A stretch of DNA of 45,975 nucleotides. Source: Oscillospiraceae bacterium (GTDB taxonomy: Bacteria; Bacillota; Clostridia; Oscillospirales; Oscillospiraceae). Made by a program: the position numbers and the translations under genes. The stretch lies in the NCBI GenBank assembly GCA_015068235.1, contig SVKY01000013.1:1-45975 (forward strand), in the 5' to 3' direction. This document shows, in pieces, positions 35,816-45,975 of the stretch. The notes under the pieces are model-generated. The model worked only from the letters and a program-made list of their open reading frames with translations. It ran no database searches and was not told the origin of the DNA. Positions within the stretch are counted from its first letter, which is position 1. Every line of letters begins with the position of its first letter.

Positions 35816-38800
35816 ATGTTGAAACGTTTGATGACTTTTTTACTCTGCATTGCGATCGCAGTATCGTTGATGCCGACAACCTTTGCTGAGGGGCAGGCTG
35901 TCAGAAGCGCAAACAATGCAACTGTGCAGCTGTTGACCGATGTTTATGAGTCCGGCAGCGGCAGTTTTACGCTTACGGAAAGCAGCCGCTTCTATTTGGT
36001 CAGTGATGCGGAGCCGACCGGGGAAATGATAGAGTTTGTGCAGTTTTTGAGCACGCAGTTTGCGGCTGACGGGTTGCCTTCGTCGCAAACCCTGCCCATC
36101 GTATATGGTGAAGAGCCGTTTGCGCAGAGCGGAGATGTGATTTTGAAGCTCGACACCTCCGTTGGCGGCGGCATTGCCGAGAGCTACAAGATCACGGTGG
36201 ATTCCGAGCATATCCGCATTGCCGGTACAGATCTTCGAGGCTTGATGTACGGTGCGTTTATGGTGATGAAATATATGCGCCTGAACGGTGAAGCGGGCAT
36301 GGCAGGCTGCACGATCCAGGATTCCCCCGATGCGGCAGAGCGTACGGTCATGCTCGATTGCGGTCGTAAGTATTTTACTGCCGAATGGATCAAGAATTAT
36401 ATTAGACAAATGGCGTTTATGGGCTATAACACGTTCGAGATTCATTTTGCGGAGGACCAGGGCTTCCGTTTGGACATTTGGGACAGTAACTATTTTACAA
36501 GCCCGAATGGCAATGATTTTTCGTGGGCGTGCGGCGGTATGGTCGGCAGCTGGGTCAATAGCGCCTATCAGGATTATGCCGATGAGCATAAGTACCTGAC
36601 TGCGAAGGAAATGGTCGAGATCATTGAGGTCGCAAAGCAGTATCAGATCGACGTGATCCCTTCGTTTGATACGCCGATGCACTGCCAATATCTGCGCCGC
36701 ATTTGGTCTGCTCATGTCGGAGGAACTGTTGCCTCCGAGCTTGACAGCAATTACTACACGGTGAACAAGAACTTCTCGTTTGTCTATAACGGAAAGAAAT
36801 ATTCCTCCGCAGGCATCACGAATGTTTCCACGGGCAAGACATCTTCCTATAACAGCACCTATGATTGCTGGGACAATATCATGTCCAAAAATGACTCCGG
36901 CAATCGAAGCGGCACCAAGACGATCGACGTTACCAATGCTGTCGGCAGAAATTTGATGCTTGCATTGACCGAGGATTTCGCAGCATTTTTCAAGCAGTAC
37001 GGCTGCGACGAATTTAATATCTGCGCAGATGAGGTTGCATTTTACCGCTATGACGGCTGGGCAGGCTATGCCTCGAGCTATGTCAGTGGCGGCAGCACAA
37101 AATATGACACCTTGATCGACTATGTCAACGAGGTGACGGAGCTGCTGTATGATTATGATTTCCACGTTCGTGCATTCTGTGACTTTATCGACCGTGACGG
37201 CGAGTATGACACAGATTTTACTACTTCGAGTTACGCAAATTCTACTTGGTTCCAACGTAATATTGAGTTTGATCCCGATCTTGAGATCGTCTATTGGGAG
37301 CTGCCCTATACCAATAGCGGCGTTCAGCCGGTTGATACATTCATTGACAAGGGCAGCAAGATCTATAACGCTGTTGAGAATTATAACTATTACGTGCTTG
37401 CGCTTTATCAGAGCAAATACGACGATCGCGGCGGCTACAGATTCAACTGGGCACATATTTCGGCAGAAAATGTGTTCAATCTTTGGAATCCGACGGTATT
37501 CAGCTTCCCGAACAAGACGGAATGTGTTGTCAATGCAGCCGATGTTGATGGTGGCTACTTCCTGATTTGGTCTGACTATGGCGCAATGAGCACGGAAAGC
37601 GAAATTTGGAACGGCATTGACTCCAGCGGAACCTATAATGTCATCGAGCGTATGTGGTCGAATGTCAGCAAAATGTGGAACTACGACTTAAACAGCGCTA
37701 TGACCTTCAGCAATTTTGCATCCATGACAAAAGCAATGGGATACTATCCCGGCTACACGGACTGCACGAAGGCATTGACACTTCCAACGGCGCAGAGCGT
37801 TCAGCCTGCGCATAACTATGAAAGCGAGATTACCACAGAGCCTACCTGTACGCAAGACGGTGTTCGTACTTATACCTGCACAAATTGCGGTGATGTGAGA
37901 ACGGAAGCTATCCCAGCACTCGGTCACAGCTATGAGGGTGCTTCCTGCGCAAGATGTGGCAGCGACAGAGATTATGTCCTGATGCACTTTCAAAATGGTT
38001 CTCCTGAACTGGAATATACGTGGGAAATGGTCCATGGTACATATCACGGAAACGGTATTGTAAATGGAGATACCTTTGGTGCATTCAAGGGCTATATTTT
38101 GAATGCCACCGACCCTTATCTGCGAATGACGGACGGCAACATCAACTATGATCTGCGCAGCGGTGATGTCGTGCAGATCCGTGTGCAGCTGAGTAATGAA
38201 GCTGACAGTGTTTTGACCGAACAAACGGGCTTGACGGAAGGTACGCTGCTGTTTGATCAGAATTTTAAGGCATATCTGCAAACCAGTGCAAATGAATATT
38301 TCAATGAAACCTATACAGGTAAGGTAGATGTAATTGAAGGCTTGCAAGATGGAGAATATGGGATTGCAACATTGCAGATCAGCAATGCTGCAATCGGCAC
38401 CACGCTGCAAAGGATCCGTATCGACTTTATGGATTCGTGGAAGGAAGCGGCATCGGGCATCTTTAGATTGGACTATATCTATATCGGACCACCCGAAAGC
38501 GCACCTGTCAAGGTGGATATCTTGGACGAAGATGGAAATGAACTGTATTCCCAATATCACGGTTATAAAACATCGATGACACAGATGCCGCAAGCGCCCG
38601 AAAAAGCATCGGACGAGGAAATGCACTATGTGTTCAACGGATGGAAGAATGAGCAAGGCGCGATCGTTGATGTAGAAACGTATTCGCTGCTTAACGATAC
38701 AGTATTCACTGCAAGCTATGAAGCAAAAACACACAGCTTTACATATACCGATAACGAAGACGGCAGCAGAAGCTTTGTTTGCCAAGATTGTCAATACGAA

Positions 38801-40741
38801 AAAGTCTGCACACACACCTGGAACGAAGGTGAAGTGGTCATACAGCCGGGCTGTGTTGCGCAGGGTGAGAAGATTTACACCTGTCAATGCGGTGCGAGCT
38901 ATTCAGAAGCGATTGAAGCAACCGGCCATAGCTATGAGAAGCTCGTGACAGATCCGACTTGCACGGAAAACGGCTTCACCACAAACACTTGCACCGTCTG
39001 TGGCGATACTTATACTGACGCTGAGGTGGATGCACTTGGACATACCTATGAGTCAGTCGTAACAGCCCCGACGTGTACAGACAGCGGCTTCACCACAAAC
39101 ACTTGCACCGTCTGTGGCGATACTTATACTGACGCTGAGGTGGATGCACTTGGACATACCTATGAGTCAGTCGTAACAGCCCCGACATGCACTGAAATCG
39201 GCTTTACCACATATACATGTGCTACCTGTGCAGCGAGCTATACAGACGACCTGATTGAGGCAAACGGACACAGCTATGATGAGGGTGTGGTTACACTTGA
39301 ACCCACCTGCGTCAGTGAGGGTGTTATGACATTTACCTGCCATTGCGGAGACAGCTATACACAGGCTATTGCTGCTGAGGGTCACAGTATGATCTTAAAG
39401 CCCTATGTTGCCGCAACTTGTGTGGATGCTGGATATTCAGAGCACTATGAATGCAGCCTGTGTCAGCTGACCTTTATCGATGAAGCAGGTGAGTATCCTC
39501 TGCCGCTGAAATACTTTGCAATCTCTGCTCGTGGTCATAATTATAAAGCGAGTGTCACCGCCCCGACTTGTACGGAAGGTGGCTATACAGCTTATGCTTG
39601 TGCGGCTTGCGGCGATAGCTACACCGCAGACGAAACAGCAGCGCTCGGTCATAGCTATGCATATGCCAACAACGGCGAAAATCACACCGTTACCTGTGGA
39701 AACTGCGACTACAACGCAAGCGAAGATCATAATTACGTTGACGGCACTTGTATCTGCGGCGCAGTTGAAGTCACCGAGCCGAAATACGAGCCAAAGGAAA
39801 GCCTGAAGTTCACGATGTCGATTTCAGTCGGTGCAGAGATGACCGTTACCTACAACATCATGGGCGCAGATGTCAATTCTTACTCCGACTTCTATCTTGA
39901 AGTGAAGAAAGATGTTGCAGGCGGCGAGCCTGTCACAACAGTTTATGGCATCACTGCTAACCGTGAACAGATGACTGCCAAGGTCAATCCTGCAACAGGT
40001 GAAGCATTGATGTACCAAGTTACTTACAAGGGCATCAACGCCAAGGAAATGGGCGATAACTTCTCGACCACCCTCTACGCTGTTGGTGAAGATGGAACGA
40101 TTTACTACGGCACTACCGTCGTTGATTCCATCAAGAGCTTCTTGGTCGGCAAGATCGATGCAGAAACTTCCATTCCCGAGCTGAAAACCATGGCAGTGGA
40201 TATGCTGAAATACGGTGCAGCTGCACAGGTCAGACTTGGCTACAACACTGACAACCTCGTGACCGCAGACTTGACGGAAGATCAACTTGCCTATGCAACG
40301 AAGGAAATCCCCGAGGCTGTCAACAACGCAGCTTCCACAGGCGAAGGCGCAAGCGTGAATACCAACATCACTGTCACGTCGAGAGTACAGCTGAACCTGT
40401 CTTGCGTCTACACCACCGCAACCGACCCGAATGCGGTCAAGTGTGTCATCACCGACAGTGAGGGCAAGGTTTTGGCGGAAATTGCAGCGACCAACAAGGG
40501 CAATATCATGTTCTCCGCAATTTATGAGAACGTGGGTGCAAAGGAAATGCGTGATGTGATCAACGCAACCTTCTATGAGGGTGAAACCGCCATTTCCAAG
40601 ACCATTTCCTGGAGTGCGGAAAGCTACGTTGCACAGGTTCGTGCAAAGACCAACGTCACAGAAGATGAACTGAACATGGTCAACGCCATGCTCACCTACG
40701 GCGATTCGGTCGCAGCATATATGAAAGCAAACGCACAGTAA
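35816..40741 (+). CDS. Secreted GH20-type beta-hexosaminidase with Cys-pair repeats and binding-like domains
   Basis: A 1641-aa exported enzyme expected to cleave N-acetylhexosamines from host or microbial glycans outside the cell. A signal peptide occupies residues ~1-26 (cleavage after TFA). A GH20 non-catalytic N-terminal domain (~30-170) leads into the catalytic barrel (~175-640), with EDQGFRLDIW and the catalytic Asp405-Glu406 pair in NICADE. Then come one Cys-pair repeat (~666-718), a binding-like domain ending in DYIYIG (~720-895), an InlB-like repeat with FNGW (~900-965), a Cys-pair array (~1000-1320), and a C-terminal domain that is itself an internal duplication. No LPXTG or other anchor is seen. 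GGGAG (35805-35809) supports ATG 35816. It starts 30 bases after the NRPS stop, so co-transcription is possible. Confidence 0.85.
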   Translation: MLKRLMTFLLCIAIAVSLMPTTFAEGQAVRSANNATVQLLTDVYESGSGSFTLTESSRFYLVSDAEPTGEMIEFVQFLSTQFAADGLPSSQTLPIVYGEEPFAQSGDVILKLDTSVGGGIAESYKITVDSEHIRIAGTDLRGLMYGAFMVMKYMRLNGEAGMAGCTIQDSPDAAERTVMLDCGRKYFTAEWIKNYIRQMAFMGYNTFEIHFAEDQGFRLDIWDSNYFTSPNGNDFSWACGGMVGSWVNSAYQDYADEHKYLTAKEMVEIIEVAKQYQIDVIPSFDTPMHCQYLRRIWSAHVGGTVASELDSNYYTVNKNFSFVYNGKKYSSAGITNVSTGKTSSYNSTYDCWDNIMSKNDSGNRSGTKTIDVTNAVGRNLMLALTEDFAAFFKQYGCDEFNICADEVAFYRYDGWAGYASSYVSGGSTKYDTLIDYVNEVTELLYDYDFHVRAFCDFIDRDGEYDTDFTTSSYANSTWFQRNIEFDPDLEIVYWELPYTNSGVQPVDTFIDKGSKIYNAVENYNYYVLALYQSKYDDRGGYRFNWAHISAENVFNLWNPTVFSFPNKTECVVNAADVDGGYFLIWSDYGAMSTESEIWNGIDSSGTYNVIERMWSNVSKMWNYDLNSAMTFSNFASMTKAMGYYPGYTDCTKALTLPTAQSVQPAHNYESEITTEPTCTQDGVRTYTCTNCGDVRTEAIPALGHSYEGASCARCGSDRDYVLMHFQNGSPELEYTWEMVHGTYHGNGIVNGDTFGAFKGYILNATDPYLRMTDGNINYDLRSGDVVQIRVQLSNEADSVLTEQTGLTEGTLLFDQNFKAYLQTSANEYFNETYTGKVDVIEGLQDGEYGIATLQISNAAIGTTLQRIRIDFMDSWKEAASGIFRLDYIYIGPPESAPVKVDILDEDGNELYSQYHGYKTSMTQMPQAPEKASDEEMHYVFNGWKNEQGAIVDVETYSLLNDTVFTASYEAKTHSFTYTDNEDGSRSFVCQDCQYEKVCTHTWNEGEVVIQPGCVAQGEKIYTCQCGASYSEAIEATGHSYEKLVTDPTCTENGFTTNTCTVCGDTYTDAEVDALGHTYESVVTAPTCTDSGFTTNTCTVCGDTYTDAEVDALGHTYESVVTAPTCTEIGFTTYTCATCAASYTDDLIEANGHSYDEGVVTLEPTCVSEGVMTFTCHCGDSYTQAIAAEGHSMILKPYVAATCVDAGYSEHYECSLCQLTFIDEAGEYPLPLKYFAISARGHNYKASVTAPTCTEGGYTAYACAACGDSYTADETAALGHSYAYANNGENHTVTCGNCDYNASEDHNYVDGTCICGAVEVTEPKYEPKESLKFTMSISVGAEMTVTYNIMGADVNSYSDFYLEVKKDVAGGEPVTTVYGITANREQMTAKVNPATGEALMYQVTYKGINAKEMGDNFSTTLYAVGEDGTIYYGTTVVDSIKSFLVGKIDAETSIPELKTMAVDMLKYGAAAQVRLGYNTDNLVTADLTEDQLAYATKEIPEAVNNAASTGEGASVNTNITVTSRVQLNLSCVYTTATDPNAVKCVITDSEGKVLAEIAATNKGNIMFSAIYENVGAKEMRDVINATFYEGETAISKTISWSAESYVAQVRAKTNVTEDELNMVNAMLTYGDSVAAYMKANAQ
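38813..39780 (+). repeat. Cys-pair (CxxC) repeat array in the GH20 protein
   Basis: About eight imperfect protein repeats of roughly 38-50 residues following the pattern H-x-Y/W ... PTC ... G ... T-x-T-C-x-x-C-G-x-x-Y ... A-x-GH. Each unit has three Cys (one in PTC, two in CxxC) and one or two His in fixed places, so a small metal- or disulfide-stabilised fold is plausible. A single related unit lies earlier at 37811-37967. The same unit type makes up the array of the next gene. Confidence 0.85.
38971..39186 (+). repeat. Exact tandem DNA repeat (102 bases identical, period 114)
   Basis: Bases 38971-39072 are identical to 39085-39186. The period is 114 bases, exactly 38 codons, so the reading frame is kept. 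Neighbouring units are far less alike at DNA level, so this copy is recent. Confidence 0.95.
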
Positions 40742-40748
40742 AACAAGA

Positions 40749-40784
40749 GAGGGTGGAGCCAACAGACTTCACCCTCAGTTTATA
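40749..40784 (+). terminator. Rho-independent terminator after the GH20 gene
   Basis: A 10-bp stem, GAGGGTGGAG (40749-40758) with CTTCACCCTC (40767-40776), closes an 8-base loop and contains one G-U wobble. A short AGTTTATA follows; the T-run is weak. It starts 7 bases after the GH20 stop and is the first convincing terminator in the whole + strand gene series. Confidence 0.75.
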
Positions 40785-40794
40785 TGAAAATTGC

Positions 40795-40823
40795 TTGAAA
40801 TTGCAGGATATATCGTATATAAT
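40795..40823 (+). promoter_or_regulatory. Housekeeping sigma promoter for the NAGPA-type gene
   Basis: TTGAAA (40795-40800) and a perfect TATAAT (40818-40823) are separated by 17 bases. It lies between the terminator and the next start, giving an expected transcript start near 40830 and a short leader. Confidence 0.85.
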
Positions 40824-40866
40824 CATTGTATAGTATACCGATTTTGAACCAATGGAGGAGATTCAA

Positions 40867-43800
40867 TTGAAAAAGCTACAAAGGATATTGTCAATTCTGC
40901 TGATATTTGGCATATTTGTCGGCTTACTGCCGCAAATCACTTTTCTTGCAGATGCAGCAGCGCCGGAAGGTATGACGATCACTTCGCAGAAGAACTATGC
41001 GATCGTCAGCGGTGTGACAGAAACACACTATACCTATGACTATGACGGCTCACCTCTTGCAGCATTTGTTGCAACGGTCAGCCCGACGGCAAAGGTAAAG
41101 CTCAAAGCGTCCTTCCCCGGCTATTATACCGAGGGGAGCACTGAGGAGAGCCGTGAAAAAACCTATGATGACATTCCGCTTGCTGTCAAAAAAACGACAG
41201 AACAGGCGGCAGATTATGAGGCTACGACCGGTGAGACAGTGCTTTATGCCACAAACGGAGCCTTTTTCGACTCAGCCATGCTCCCGAGAGGCGATCTGAT
41301 CATGGAGGGTAACCTTGTTCAGCCCGGCTTTGGAACAGTCAAGGAGCCGTATTTCGCCGTGTTGAAGGATGGAAGTTATGCCATTCGAGATTACGCTGAG
41401 CCTTATGATGATGTTGAAGAGGCGATCGGTGCCAGACATTGGCTGATCAAGGATGGTGCGAACGTTGTTACTTATGGTGAAGATAGCGAGCATGGGACGT
41501 TGGTAACCTATGTACATCCTCGAAGTGCTATTGGCTTGAAGGCGGACGGCTCGCTCGTCAGCATTATCGTTGATGGTAGAAATGCTTCCCATAGTGTTGG
41601 CGTTACGCTTTCTGAACTGGCGGATATTATGCTTTCGCTGGGTTGTGTGACGGCGGTCAACTTAGACGGCGGCGGTTCTTCGACCTTCGCTTCTCGCCGT
41701 AACGGTACGGGCGATTTGACCATTCGTAATAAGGTCACCGACACAACAGGTGAACGTACGGTTACATCTGCGTTACTGCTTGTTTCGACTGCGGATGAGT
41801 GCAACCATACCTATGGCGATACATATGTTTGCAACGATAACGGCACACATGACATGATCTGCACGCAGTGCGGTTACGGCTTGGATGCGGAGCATCGCTT
41901 TGAAAATGGCGTGTGTGTCTGTGGCGCAGAGGATCCGCAGGATGATTATCTGTTCTTTGGCTTTGAAAACGATGATTGGGATCTTGAACGCTACAAGACC
42001 GAACAGTACGGATACTACAACTTTGATACACCTGCTCCGAAAACGTGGAGAAGAGGCTATTGGATCACACGAGGCACCTCGTCCACTGCCAATCCGTATA
42101 ACGGATATATTTTGGATGATGAAGCAGGCACACTGACGGTCGATGTTCCAACGGATCGTCCGTATGGCGATAAATATAACTATGGCCCATGGCTGATGAC
42201 GGCATCGAACTATCGCTATTTGCCGAATGACACGGAGTTGTATTCACAGGCGCTTCGTTTTGATCCGTCGAATGCTGAGGTCATCCAAATGCGAATTAAG
42301 CTGGATGGCTGCGAGGCACCTACGGAGAATGGTCCGAGAATTACCGTTGTCTATGATCATTATACCGACGGCAAGATTGCCCGAGGCGCTTATGATATGG
42401 AGTTATATTATCCGCTGATCAACGGGGAGTATCAGACGCTGACGATTCCGGTGTCGGAAACATTTAAGAATGTTGATATGGTGACGACCTTTGGATGCCG
42501 TTTCCGTGATATTATTGCGCCTGAAGGCGGCACTGTTACAGTAGACTACATCTATGTCGGAACGGAAGAAAATCTTCCGACCAATGGCAGTCTTTATTTC
42601 GATTTTTCCAATACGGATTTGGATCAAAACCGCTATGCAAGCAATATTTATGGCGGATATAATTTTGATCAGGCTTCGAACGGTTATTGGGCAACGTTGG
42701 AGACCTCTACAACCTCTAACACTGTGTATTCCGATTTCACGATCGACAATAACAAGGGCACTTTGTCGGTAAAGGTCGCAGAGGATCTTGCATACAATAC
42801 CGGCAATGGTTGGTATGGCCCGTGGCTTACGACGACGAACTCCTACGGTCATTATCCCACTCGAAACAATCGCAGCTTGCATCCGCTGAATTACGACCCT
42901 TCAGAGGCGGAGATCATTCAGATCCGCTTTAAGCTGGAGGATTGCCAAATGGCGACAGAGAATGCTCCGCATGTGGTTGTAGTCTATGACTATTTCAACG
43001 GAACAACCACCGCCCGTGGCGATTATACGATGATCCAGGATTATTCCATGGAAAACGGCGTGTATCAAACGCTGACGATCCCGGTATCTTCTACCTTCCA
43101 ATCGGCTGAGGCGATCACGACCATGGGCTTCCGTTTTAGAAATATTAAAGGCGTCACAGACGGAAAGGTCGTAATTGACTATATCTACGTCGGAAAAGAA
43201 GAAAATGCACCGGTTGACGACCATATCTTCATCGATTTTACAAACACAAAGGAAGACCGTGAGCGCTATGGTTCAAGAACCTATGGAAGCATCAATCTTG
43301 ACCTTGCGAAAAACTGGTCTAAGAGTACGGAACTGAATGCACCAACGGTTTCAGACGGATCTTTGAACATCACTGCCGGTTCCGCTCACACCGGTTACGG
43401 CTATTTCAATGCTGGCGTTGGCGTCAATGAAGATCGCCTGCTCTATTATCCGTCTGCGGACGATTATCTCCAGGTTCGTTTCAAAATTGACAATGCGGTT
43501 TCGTCAGATATCTATTCTGCATACAAGGGCATTGGACGCTTCGTTCTCTTCTATAGTGATGAGGCGACTGCGAATCGCAATCCGTTCGTTTACTATGATT
43601 TCACGGCAACGGATATTGTGGATCAGGGGTGGAAGACGCTTACCTTCAAGATCAGCGATATGAAAACGAACGGCACGAACTTCACGGGCTTTAGCGAGAT
43701 CACATCATTGACACCTTGCTTCAACTGGCTGAAATCCGCTGAAGGAAAAACCGCAAGCTTCTCAATCGACTATATTTATATCGGTTCTAAGGAAGGATTG

Positions 43801-45975
43801 CCGATCCAAAATCAGCTCTATTTTGACTTCGGAAATACAGCCGAAGATCAAGCACGTTATGACAGAAAAACCTACAGCTATATCAACTATGATCTCGGAT
43901 GCTGGAATTACAATGGCAATCGCTGTACTGCTCCCGTGATCGATGCAACAAACGGAATTTTGACGCTCTCTATTACAGATACAACGGACAATTATAACGC
44001 AACAGGGCATTCTCCCTATGTTCAGACTGCCGATGCGAGTGGCAGCTCCTTGTCAACACCGCTGATGTATGTGCCATCGAGTTCCGATGTTCTTCAGCTC
44101 CGTGTGAAGTTTGAGGATTGTGCGCTCATCAGCGGCGGCAAAGCCCGTATTCGCTTGTATTACATCAAGAACGATGATGATGGTTCAGCAGGCGTAGATT
44201 CTACGGACTATATCACACTCGTCGTTAACGAATCTGATTTGGCAAGCGGCGAATGGGTGACCTATACGACCGATGTATCTGCCACGTTCGCAGCCTCCGG
44301 TATAATTAATGCAATTCGCGCGACATTCTACAGCATTTGCTCGGCAGAAGGCGAGACAGGCAAAATATCGGTAGACTATATTTACATTGGACAAGAGTCC
44401 AATCTGCCAAGAGCGCTTCATACAGTGACCTTCGTCAACGCAGACGGAACCAAATTGCAGATACAGGAAGTCGCTGAAGGAAATACGGCAATCTATTCCA
44501 AATCAACACCGGCGAAGTCGTATGATACAACCAATCACTATGAATTCAGCGGTTGGGACAAGACCTTGACAAATGTCACGGCAGACATGACTGTCACGGC
44601 GCAGTTCAAAGCAATTGCGCACAGCTACGGCTATACCTATGCCGATACAAGCAATCATACGGCAGCTTGCGCATGTGGCTATAGCAAGAGTACTTCTCAC
44701 AGCTGGAACACCGGCATCGTCACAACGCAACCCACCTGTACTTCGCAGGGCGTAAAGACCTACACCTGCTCACTCTGTAACGGCACCAAGACCGAAGCTG
44801 TCAGCTCCACGGGACATACTCCGGTCATCGACAAGGCAGTTGCCCCGACTTGTACAGAAACCGGCTTGACCGAGGGTAAGCATTGCTCCGTTTGTAATGC
44901 CGTCATCGTCAAGCAGAATACCGTTGCCGCAACCGGTCATACCGAGGTCATCGACAACGCAGTTGCACCCACCTGCACCGCAACAGGCTTGACTGAGGGC
45001 AAGCATTGCTCGGTCTGCAACACTGTCTTAGTTGCACAAACTGCTGTTTCTGCAACGGGTCACACTTATGACGGTGGTAAGGTTACCACAAATCCGACCT
45101 GTACTACTGACGGCGTAAAAACTTACACCTGTGCAACCTGCGGCGATCAGAAAACAGAAACCATCGTAAAAACGGGCCACAGCCTCGTTTATAAAGCTCC
45201 GATTGCTCCGACCTGCACCGAAAATGGCATGAGCGAATACTACAAGTGCGCTACCTGCGCCGCTACATTTATCGATGCTGAGTGCAAGTATCCTCTACCT
45301 GAGGAATACTTTGTTGTGGCAGCAAAGGGACATAATTATCAGTCCGTTGTGACGGACCCAACCTGTACAGAGGGCGGATATACCACGTATACCTGCGCTG
45401 TCTGTAATGACACTTACAAAGCAGACGAAACCAATGCAAACGGCCATACAGAAGTCATCGACAATGCTGTTGCACCGACCTGCACCGAAACAGGCTTGAC
45501 GGAAGGCAAACACTGCTCCGTCTGTGGTGAAATCCTCGTTGCGCAAACCGTCATCGAAGCGAATGGTCATACCGAAGTCATCGATAACGCTGTTGCACCG
45601 AACTGCACCGAAACCGGCTTGACCGAAGGCAAGCATTGCTCGGTTTGTGGTGAGATCCTCGTAGCGCGCGGCATCCTTGACGCGCTCGGTCATACCGAAG
45701 TGATCGATAGTGCTGTAGCCCCAACTTGTACCGAAACAGGTCTAACCGAGGGTAAGCACTGCTCTGTCTGTAACGAGATTTTGGTTGCGCAAGAAGTCAT
45801 CGAAGCAAACGGACACACTGAAGTCATCGACAATGCAGTTGCTCCAACCTGCACCGAAACCGGCTTGACCGAAGGCAAGCATTGCTCGGTTTGTGGTGAG
45901 ATCCTCGTAGCGCGCGGCATCCTTGACGCGCTCGGTCATACCGAAGTGATCGATAGTGCTGTAGCCCCAACTTGT
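40867..45975 (+). CDS. Secreted phosphodiester glycosidase (NAGPA-type) with tandem repeats, 3' truncated
   Basis: The frame stays open for 1703 codons to the window end. Residues 1-31 form a signal peptide. The catalytic region (~35-305) belongs to the phosphodiester glycosidase / N-acetylglucosamine-1-phosphodiester alpha-N-acetylglucosaminidase family: it shows ATNGAFFDS, a SAIGLKADG segment and the hallmark NLDGGGSST (~265-273). Such enzymes remove sugars linked through phosphodiesters, for example on cell-surface polymers. After it come one Cys-rich segment, four tandem ~205-residue domains each ending DYIYVG-like, an InlB-like repeat with FSGW, and a long Cys-pair array. TTG 40867 is chosen because GGAGGAG (40854-40860) sits 6 bases upstream; an in-frame ATG at 40852 lacks a ribosome site. 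The true length and any cell-wall anchor are beyond the window. Confidence 0.88.
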   Translation, partial: MKKLQRILSILLIFGIFVGLLPQITFLADAAAPEGMTITSQKNYAIVSGVTETHYTYDYDGSPLAAFVATVSPTAKVKLKASFPGYYTEGSTEESREKTYDDIPLAVKKTTEQAADYEATTGETVLYATNGAFFDSAMLPRGDLIMEGNLVQPGFGTVKEPYFAVLKDGSYAIRDYAEPYDDVEEAIGARHWLIKDGANVVTYGEDSEHGTLVTYVHPRSAIGLKADGSLVSIIVDGRNASHSVGVTLSELADIMLSLGCVTAVNLDGGGSSTFASRRNGTGDLTIRNKVTDTTGERTVTSALLLVSTADECNHTYGDTYVCNDNGTHDMICTQCGYGLDAEHRFENGVCVCGAEDPQDDYLFFGFENDDWDLERYKTEQYGYYNFDTPAPKTWRRGYWITRGTSSTANPYNGYILDDEAGTLTVDVPTDRPYGDKYNYGPWLMTASNYRYLPNDTELYSQALRFDPSNAEVIQMRIKLDGCEAPTENGPRITVVYDHYTDGKIARGAYDMELYYPLINGEYQTLTIPVSETFKNVDMVTTFGCRFRDIIAPEGGTVTVDYIYVGTEENLPTNGSLYFDFSNTDLDQNRYASNIYGGYNFDQASNGYWATLETSTTSNTVYSDFTIDNNKGTLSVKVAEDLAYNTGNGWYGPWLTTTNSYGHYPTRNNRSLHPLNYDPSEAEIIQIRFKLEDCQMATENAPHVVVVYDYFNGTTTARGDYTMIQDYSMENGVYQTLTIPVSSTFQSAEAITTMGFRFRNIKGVTDGKVVIDYIYVGKEENAPVDDHIFIDFTNTKEDRERYGSRTYGSINLDLAKNWSKSTELNAPTVSDGSLNITAGSAHTGYGYFNAGVGVNEDRLLYYPSADDYLQVRFKIDNAVSSDIYSAYKGIGRFVLFYSDEATANRNPFVYYDFTATDIVDQGWKTLTFKISDMKTNGTNFTGFSEITSLTPCFNWLKSAEGKTASFSIDYIYIGSKEGLPIQNQLYFDFGNTAEDQARYDRKTYSYINYDLGCWNYNGNRCTAPVIDATNGILTLSITDTTDNYNATGHSPYVQTADASGSSLSTPLMYVPSSSDVLQLRVKFEDCALISGGKARIRLYYIKNDDDGSAGVDSTDYITLVVNESDLASGEWVTYTTDVSATFAASGIINAIRATFYSICSAEGETGKISVDYIYIGQESNLPRALHTVTFVNADGTKLQIQEVAEGNTAIYSKSTPAKSYDTTNHYEFSGWDKTLTNVTADMTVTAQFKAIAHSYGYTYADTSNHTAACACGYSKSTSHSWNTGIVTTQPTCTSQGVKTYTCSLCNGTKTEAVSSTGHTPVIDKAVAPTCTETGLTEGKHCSVCNAVIVKQNTVAATGHTEVIDNAVAPTCTATGLTEGKHCSVCNTVLVAQTAVSATGHTYDGGKVTTNPTCTTDGVKTYTCATCGDQKTETIVKTGHSLVYKAPIAPTCTENGMSEYYKCATCAATFIDAECKYPLPEEYFVVAAKGHNYQSVVTDPTCTEGGYTTYTCAVCNDTYKADETNANGHTEVIDNAVAPTCTETGLTEGKHCSVCGEILVAQTVIEANGHTEVIDNAVAPNCTETGLTEGKHCSVCGEILVARGILDALGHTEVIDSAVAPTCTETGLTEGKHCSVCNEILVAQEVIEANGHTEVIDNAVAPTCTETGLTEGKHCSVCGEILVARGILDALGHTEVIDSAVAPTC
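41941..44410 (+). repeat. Four tandem binding-like domains in the NAGPA-type protein
   Basis: Units begin near 41941, 42581, 43213 and 43804, with periods of about 590-640 bases. Each opens with an F-x-F-x-N ... RY ... Y ... N-x-D pattern and closes with V-x-DYIY-(V/I)-G followed by an acidic residue and a Pro. All are beta-rich by eye. One related unit is in the GH20 protein (about 37976-38505), also ending DYIYIG. A carbohydrate-binding role is inferred from the company they keep; I do not recognise a named family. Confidence 0.75.
44620..45975 (+). repeat. Cys-pair (CxxC) repeat array in the NAGPA-type protein
   Basis: At least ten units of ~41 residues in the pattern GHTEVID[21 protein letters not shown], with some diverged units early in the array. 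Cys and His positions are invariant. The array runs off the window end. Confidence 0.9.
45603..45975 (+). repeat. Higher-order DNA repeat (127 bases identical, period 246)
   Basis: Bases 45603-45729 are identical to 45849-45975, the last base of the window. The period of 246 bases equals two 41-codon units, so two unit types alternate: one carrying [14 protein letters not shown] and one carrying [15 protein letters not shown]. The repeat probably continues beyond the window. Confidence 0.9.

Noticed and set aside
44620-45975. CRISPR-like regular repeats
   Set aside because: The units are in-frame protein repeats with graded divergence and no unique spacers of constant length.

Overview
The window is a forward-strand stretch of a Firmicutes genome, most likely an anaerobic gut or rumen clostridium. 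That assignment is an inference from moderate GC content, strong AGGAGG-type ribosome sites, and the large secreted proteins with Cys-pair repeats at the 3' end, a style common in Oscillospiraceae and Lachnospiraceae. No ribosomal or other taxonomic marker gene is present.

Bases 1 to about 35,785 hold a hybrid non-ribosomal peptide / AT-less polyketide biosynthetic operon. All genes lie on the + strand, with gaps of at most about 65 bases or short overlaps, and I see no internal terminator. In order: the 3' end of an NRPS (A-PCP plus a shortened condensation-like tail); malonyl acyltransferase AT1; PKS1 and PKS2 (each KS-DH-KR-ACP without an AT); a three-gene ABC exporter of LnrLMN-like layout; acyltransferase AT2; PKS3 and PKS4 (again KS-DH-KR-ACP); a degenerate acyltransferase; a solitary degenerate ketosynthase; a type II thioesterase; and an NRPS with order A-PCP-C-A-PCP-E.

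The organisation suggests that an AT-PKSa-PKSb unit was duplicated around the exporter and that a third, decayed AT-KS pair follows. The discrete ATs would load malonyl units onto the ACPs of the AT-less modules. Every PKS module can ketoreduce and dehydrate but none has an enoylreductase, so a conjugated polyene acyl chain is the expected polyketide part. The NRPS would supply a short peptide (first residue Gly-like, second aromatic-like and epimerised to D). No cis thioesterase, PPTase or regulator is visible, and part of the cluster lies upstream of the window.

Bases 35,816-40,741 encode a secreted GH20-type hexosaminidase with accessory repeats. It begins only 30 bases after the NRPS stop, with the first clear terminator after it, so it may be co-transcribed with the cluster. 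A near-consensus promoter then drives a second large secreted protein, a phosphodiester glycosidase (NAGPA-type) with four tandem binding-like domains and a long Cys-pair repeat array that runs off the window end.
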